Shown: positions 7,990-10,554 of the stretch, in pieces
How positions within the stretch are numbered: the stretch's first letter is position 1
Layout of the letters: each line of letters starts with the position of its first letter
Source of the DNA: Pontiella sp.
GTDB taxonomy: Bacteria; Verrucomicrobiota; Kiritimatiellia; Kiritimatiellales; Pontiellaceae
Direction of reading: 5' to 3'
Assembly (NCBI GenBank): GCA_029939385.1
Contig: JAOZSZ010000028.1
Span: 1-10,554, forward strand
DNA length: 10,554 nt
Made by a program: the position numbers and the translations under genes
The notes under the pieces: generated by a model
Database searches by the model: none
Seen by the model: only the letters and a program-made list of their open reading frames with translations
What the model was told of the DNA's origin: nothing

Positions 7990-10071
7990 GTGAAAGTTAT
8001 CATCACAGAAAAACCCTCCGTTGCGCGCGACATTGCCCATGTTTTAAAAATCGATAAAAAGCAAAAAGGCTACATTGAAGGGCGCGGTTGTGCCATCACA
8101 TGGGCCTTTGGGCACCTTGTCACCTTGCTAGACCCTGGCGAATATGACCCCGCACTGAAAAAATGGAGACTCGATTCTCTTCCATTTGTTCCTCATGAAT
8201 TTAAGCTCAAGCTGATTAATAACCGAGGGGTTGCTGAACAGTTTGAAACCATCAAAAAGCTTTGCCAAGAGGCCGACGAAATCATCTGCGCCACAGATGC
8301 AGGCCGTGAGGGAGAGCTGATTTTCCGATATATTCTGGCACTAAGTGAATGTGAAGATAAAGCCATCCGGAGGCTCTGGCTTAGTTCGCTCACCCCTGAA
8401 GCCATTAAAGAGGCCTTCAAAAACCTAAAGGATGGTCACGATTATGATCCGCTTTATCAAGCGGCTCGTTGCCGGTCTGAATCCGACTGGATCGTTGGCC
8501 TTAATGCCACCCGCTATTTCACGGTTCGCCATGGTCGCCTTGCATCTGGCGATGACCGCGTTCTCTGGAGTATTGGCCGCGTACAAACCCCCGTATTAGC
8601 GATGATTGTCCAGCGAGATGATGAAATTGCGAAATTCCGCCCCCAACCTTTTTGGGAGCTAGCCACAAAATATCGTGATGTCACATTTAAATATATAGGG
8701 GCGCGCTTTGAGCAACCGGAGAAATCACAACAGCTCCTCGACCAAATCATTGGGAACCCTTTGAATATTACGAAAGTATTTGGTAAGCAAAAAAAAGAGC
8801 AACCGCCACAACTTTTCGACCTCACAACACTTCAGCGTGAAATCAACAAGAGCCATGGCCTTTCTGCTATTGATACGCTCACCGCCACACAAAATCTCTA
8901 CGAATCAAAACTCGTCACTTATCCGCGAACAGACTCACGTTATCTTAGTGCCGATATGAAACCCCGTATCCCAAAAATCCTCCAACAATTAGAGCCTCTC
9001 CGCACTAAACAGATCCAACCCCTAGATCTCTCCAATCTCCCCTTCAACAAACGCATCATTGACGACAAAAAGGTGACTGATCACCACGCTGTTATTCCAA
9101 CTGGCGTTATCCCCCGCTCGCTTGATCATAATGAACAGATCGTTTATGACACCATTACTACCCAATTTATCGCTGCATTCTATCCCGTCTGCATCAAAAA
9201 GATTACAACGGTTGAAGGGGAAAGTAATGAAGTGAAATTTCAGACAAAAGGCACACAAATCCTTGAAGATGGATGGACGGTACTCTTCCCCAAAAAGAAA
9301 AAAAAGAAGACAGAAGAGGGAGTGAACGAAGAACAGGTCCTTCCAAATTTTAAAAAAGGTGAAAGCGGAGAACATGAACCCTTCATACGAGAAGGCAAAA
9401 CGAAGCCCCCCAAATGCTTTACCGAAAACTCACTTCTCGGCGCGATGGAAGCCGCGGGAAAACGGGTTGATGACGATGCCCTGCGTGAGGCACTAAAAGA
9501 GCGAGGCATCGGCACGCCCGCCACACGAGCCGCCATTATTGAAACGCTACTTCGTCGCAACTATATTCGCCGTGAAAAAAAGCAGATTCGTGCCACTGAT
9601 ATGGGCCAATGCCTCATCGCCCTTATCCATGATCCCCTTTTAAAATCGCCAGAAATGACCGGAGAGTGGGAAGAAAAACTTAAACAAATCGAACGCAAGG
9701 AAGCCGACCCATCCGACTTTATGAAAAATATCGTTGCCTATACCCAAGGGCTGATTGAAAACAGTTCCTCCTCAAAACTTAATACCACCCAATTGGGTGA
9801 TTGCCCCCTTTGCGGGAAAAAAATTATTAAAGGAAAAATGGCCTACGGTTGCTCTGGATGGAAAGAGGGGTGCACGTTTATCTTAAAATTCGAATACAAA
9901 GGATTAAAACTCACCCTCAATCAAATTCAGGTATTACTACAAATGCGTGTTTTGCCCTACCCCGTTCATATTGATGGACAACTACGCCTATTATTGCTTA
10001 GCACTCAAAATGATCTGATTGATATTGAGTTACCTAATGCGGATCAACAAAAGAACAATAAAGCTGACTAG
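7990..10071 (+). CDS. topB: DNA topoisomerase III (type IA)
   Basis: TopB cuts one DNA strand through a 5'-phosphotyrosine and passes another, decatenating replication and recombination intermediates. The 693-residue product starts at GTG 7990 with MKVIITEKPSVARDIA. TOPRIM residues are Glu7 and the TDAGREGE motif (Asp103, Glu107), a common TopB variant of DxDxE. SIGRVQTPVLA is at 194-204, the catalytic Tyr311 lies in TYPRTDSRYLS, TDHHAVIPT is at 363-371 and GIGTPATRA at 507-514. A four-cysteine zinc-finger-like unit (Cys605, 608, 621, 628) follows the core; the tail after it is poorly conserved. Residues 435-440 are six lysines encoded by an A-rich run containing an A AAA AAG heptamer. It is the last gene of the three-gene cluster. 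The short spacer downstream has no clear terminator. Confidence 0.96.
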   Translation: MKVIITEKPSVARDIAHVLKIDKKQKGYIEGRGCAITWAFGHLVTLLDPGEYDPALKKWRLDSLPFVPHEFKLKLINNRGVAEQFETIKKLCQEADEIICATDAGREGELIFRYILALSECEDKAIRRLWLSSLTPEAIKEAFKNLKDGHDYDPLYQAARCRSESDWIVGLNATRYFTVRHGRLASGDDRVLWSIGRVQTPVLAMIVQRDDEIAKFRPQPFWELATKYRDVTFKYIGARFEQPEKSQQLLDQIIGNPLNITKVFGKQKKEQPPQLFDLTTLQREINKSHGLSAIDTLTATQNLYESKLVTYPRTDSRYLSADMKPRIPKILQQLEPLRTKQIQPLDLSNLPFNKRIIDDKKVTDHHAVIPTGVIPRSLDHNEQIVYDTITTQFIAAFYPVCIKKITTVEGESNEVKFQTKGTQILEDGWTVLFPKKKKKKTEEGVNEEQVLPNFKKGESGEHEPFIREGKTKPPKCFTENSLLGAMEAAGKRVDDDALREALKERGIGTPATRAAIIETLLRRNYIRREKKQIRATDMGQCLIALIHDPLLKSPEMTGEWEEKLKQIERKEADPSDFMKNIVAYTQGLIENSSSSKLNTTQLGDCPLCGKKIIKGKMAYGCSGWKEGCTFILKFEYKGLKLTLNQIQVLLQMRVLPYPVHIDGQLRLLLLSTQNDLIDIELPNADQQKNNKAD

Positions 10072-10132
10072 CGCGAACCAAAGCGGCCCAGCTCTGCTAA
10101 ATAGAATCAAATAAATAATGGGGAAAAGAGCC

Positions 10133-10554
10133 TTACTTCAATCCCTGAGGAATGGTGAAATAGTATTGATCGCTAACATTGTGATGCAAAACTTGGGAAT
10201 AACTCCCAATAATTTCCAGAGCAACTGCGCACTGATCCGTCGATAAGGTTTCCAACCATCCATCGATATCGATTCGCAACTTATCTGCCCCTTTTCCATT
10301 TTCTGCAATAAAACGAATGATCTTATGGTATTCGTTTGGGAACTCATTTTTTAATTCAAGCATCATTCGATAAGAAAGTGCATAAGGGTCTCGACGGGTT
10401 CGCATGAAATGTCGTTTCCAGTTCCCCCATTTGCGCCCCGACTCTATACATATTTCCTCGGAAAACTCGGTCGCAATTCCCTCCATGTACCAATCGATGA
10501 TGAAAGGATTCAACAGGTGAGCACATTCGTGTCCGAGAAGTGGAAAATAATTTT
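10133..10554 (-). CDS. Putative HEXXH zinc metallopeptidase (partial, 5' end outside window)
   Basis: The minus-strand frame ending at TAA 10133-10135 stays open to the window edge, giving 139 visible residues. They begin NYFPLLGHECAHLL, so an HEXXH zinc motif (HECAH, 10517-10531) is present. It is followed 11 residues later by the Glu of WYMEGIATEFSEE, which resembles the WLxEGxAE third-ligand motif of gluzincin/peptidase MA-like enzymes. If so, the two His and the Glu bind zinc and Glu9 of the visible part is the general base. The rest (LSYRMMLELKNEFP, IIRFIAENGKGADKLRIDIDGWLETL) looks like the helical C-terminal part. The in-frame TTG at 10511-10513 would delete the motif and is not the real start. 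Substrate and location are unknown since the N-terminus is missing. It converges on topB with 61 nt between. Confidence 0.75.
   Translation of the reverse strand, partial: NYFPLLGHECAHLLNPFIIDWYMEGIATEFSEEICIESGRKWGNWKRHFMRTRRDPYALSYRMMLELKNEFPNEYHKIIRFIAENGKGADKLRIDIDGWLETLSTDQCAVALEIIGSYSQVLHHNVSDQYYFTIPQGLK

Noticed and set aside
10072..10132. Bidirectional terminator between topB and the metallopeptidase gene
   Set aside because: No stable stem followed by a T-run is present on either strand; only very short repeats such as AGC-tct-GCT occur.

Overview
The window suggests a bacterium of moderate G+C that uses clear Shine-Dalgarno signals and the standard genetic code. The minus strand carries a fused str-S10 ribosomal operon, rpsL-rpsG-fusA-rpsJ-rplC-rplD-rplW, with no tuf between fusA and rpsJ. 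From general knowledge this order occurs in Chlamydiae/Verrucomicrobia-type (PVC) genomes and in Bacteroidetes. The strong AGGA-type ribosome binding sites argue against Bacteroidetes. A PVC member, possibly Verrucomicrobiota, is my best guess, but it is an inference from gene order and not a phylogeny.

Left part (1-4832, minus strand): seven translation genes packed with gaps of 8-29 nt, transcribed towards position 1. rplW is cut by the window edge. The operon supplies proteins of both ribosomal subunits plus the translocase EF-G, whose domain IV tip looks unusual.

Middle (4833-5787): about 800 nt without a protein gene. It contains several inverted repeats, a 14-bp perfect palindrome, a GC-rich stretch that begins with a 16-bp copy of the tRNA-Pro 3' region, the intrinsic terminator of tRNA-Pro, and tRNA-Pro(GGG) with an encoded CCA. 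I could not match the stretch to any RNA family I know (tmRNA, RNase P RNA and SRP RNA were considered).

Right part (5788-10071, plus strand): a tight three-gene cluster with 13- and 11-nt gaps. It encodes a roughly 600-aa uncharacterised protein with a transglutaminase-like Cys/His/Asp core, a membrane-anchored single-domain rhodanese, and a type IA DNA topoisomerase III (GTG start). Converging on it from the right edge is the 3' part of a minus-strand gene. Its visible N-terminal end carries an HEXXH zinc-peptidase motif, which is lost if the gene is started at the first start codon inside the window.

Most of the window is housekeeping. The parts worth a second look are the transglutaminase-like/rhodanese/TopB cluster, the tRNA-Pro-derived repeat with its structured intergenic DNA, the EF-G domain IV variation, and the truncated metallopeptidase. 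I do not see a convincing new defence system or mobile system.
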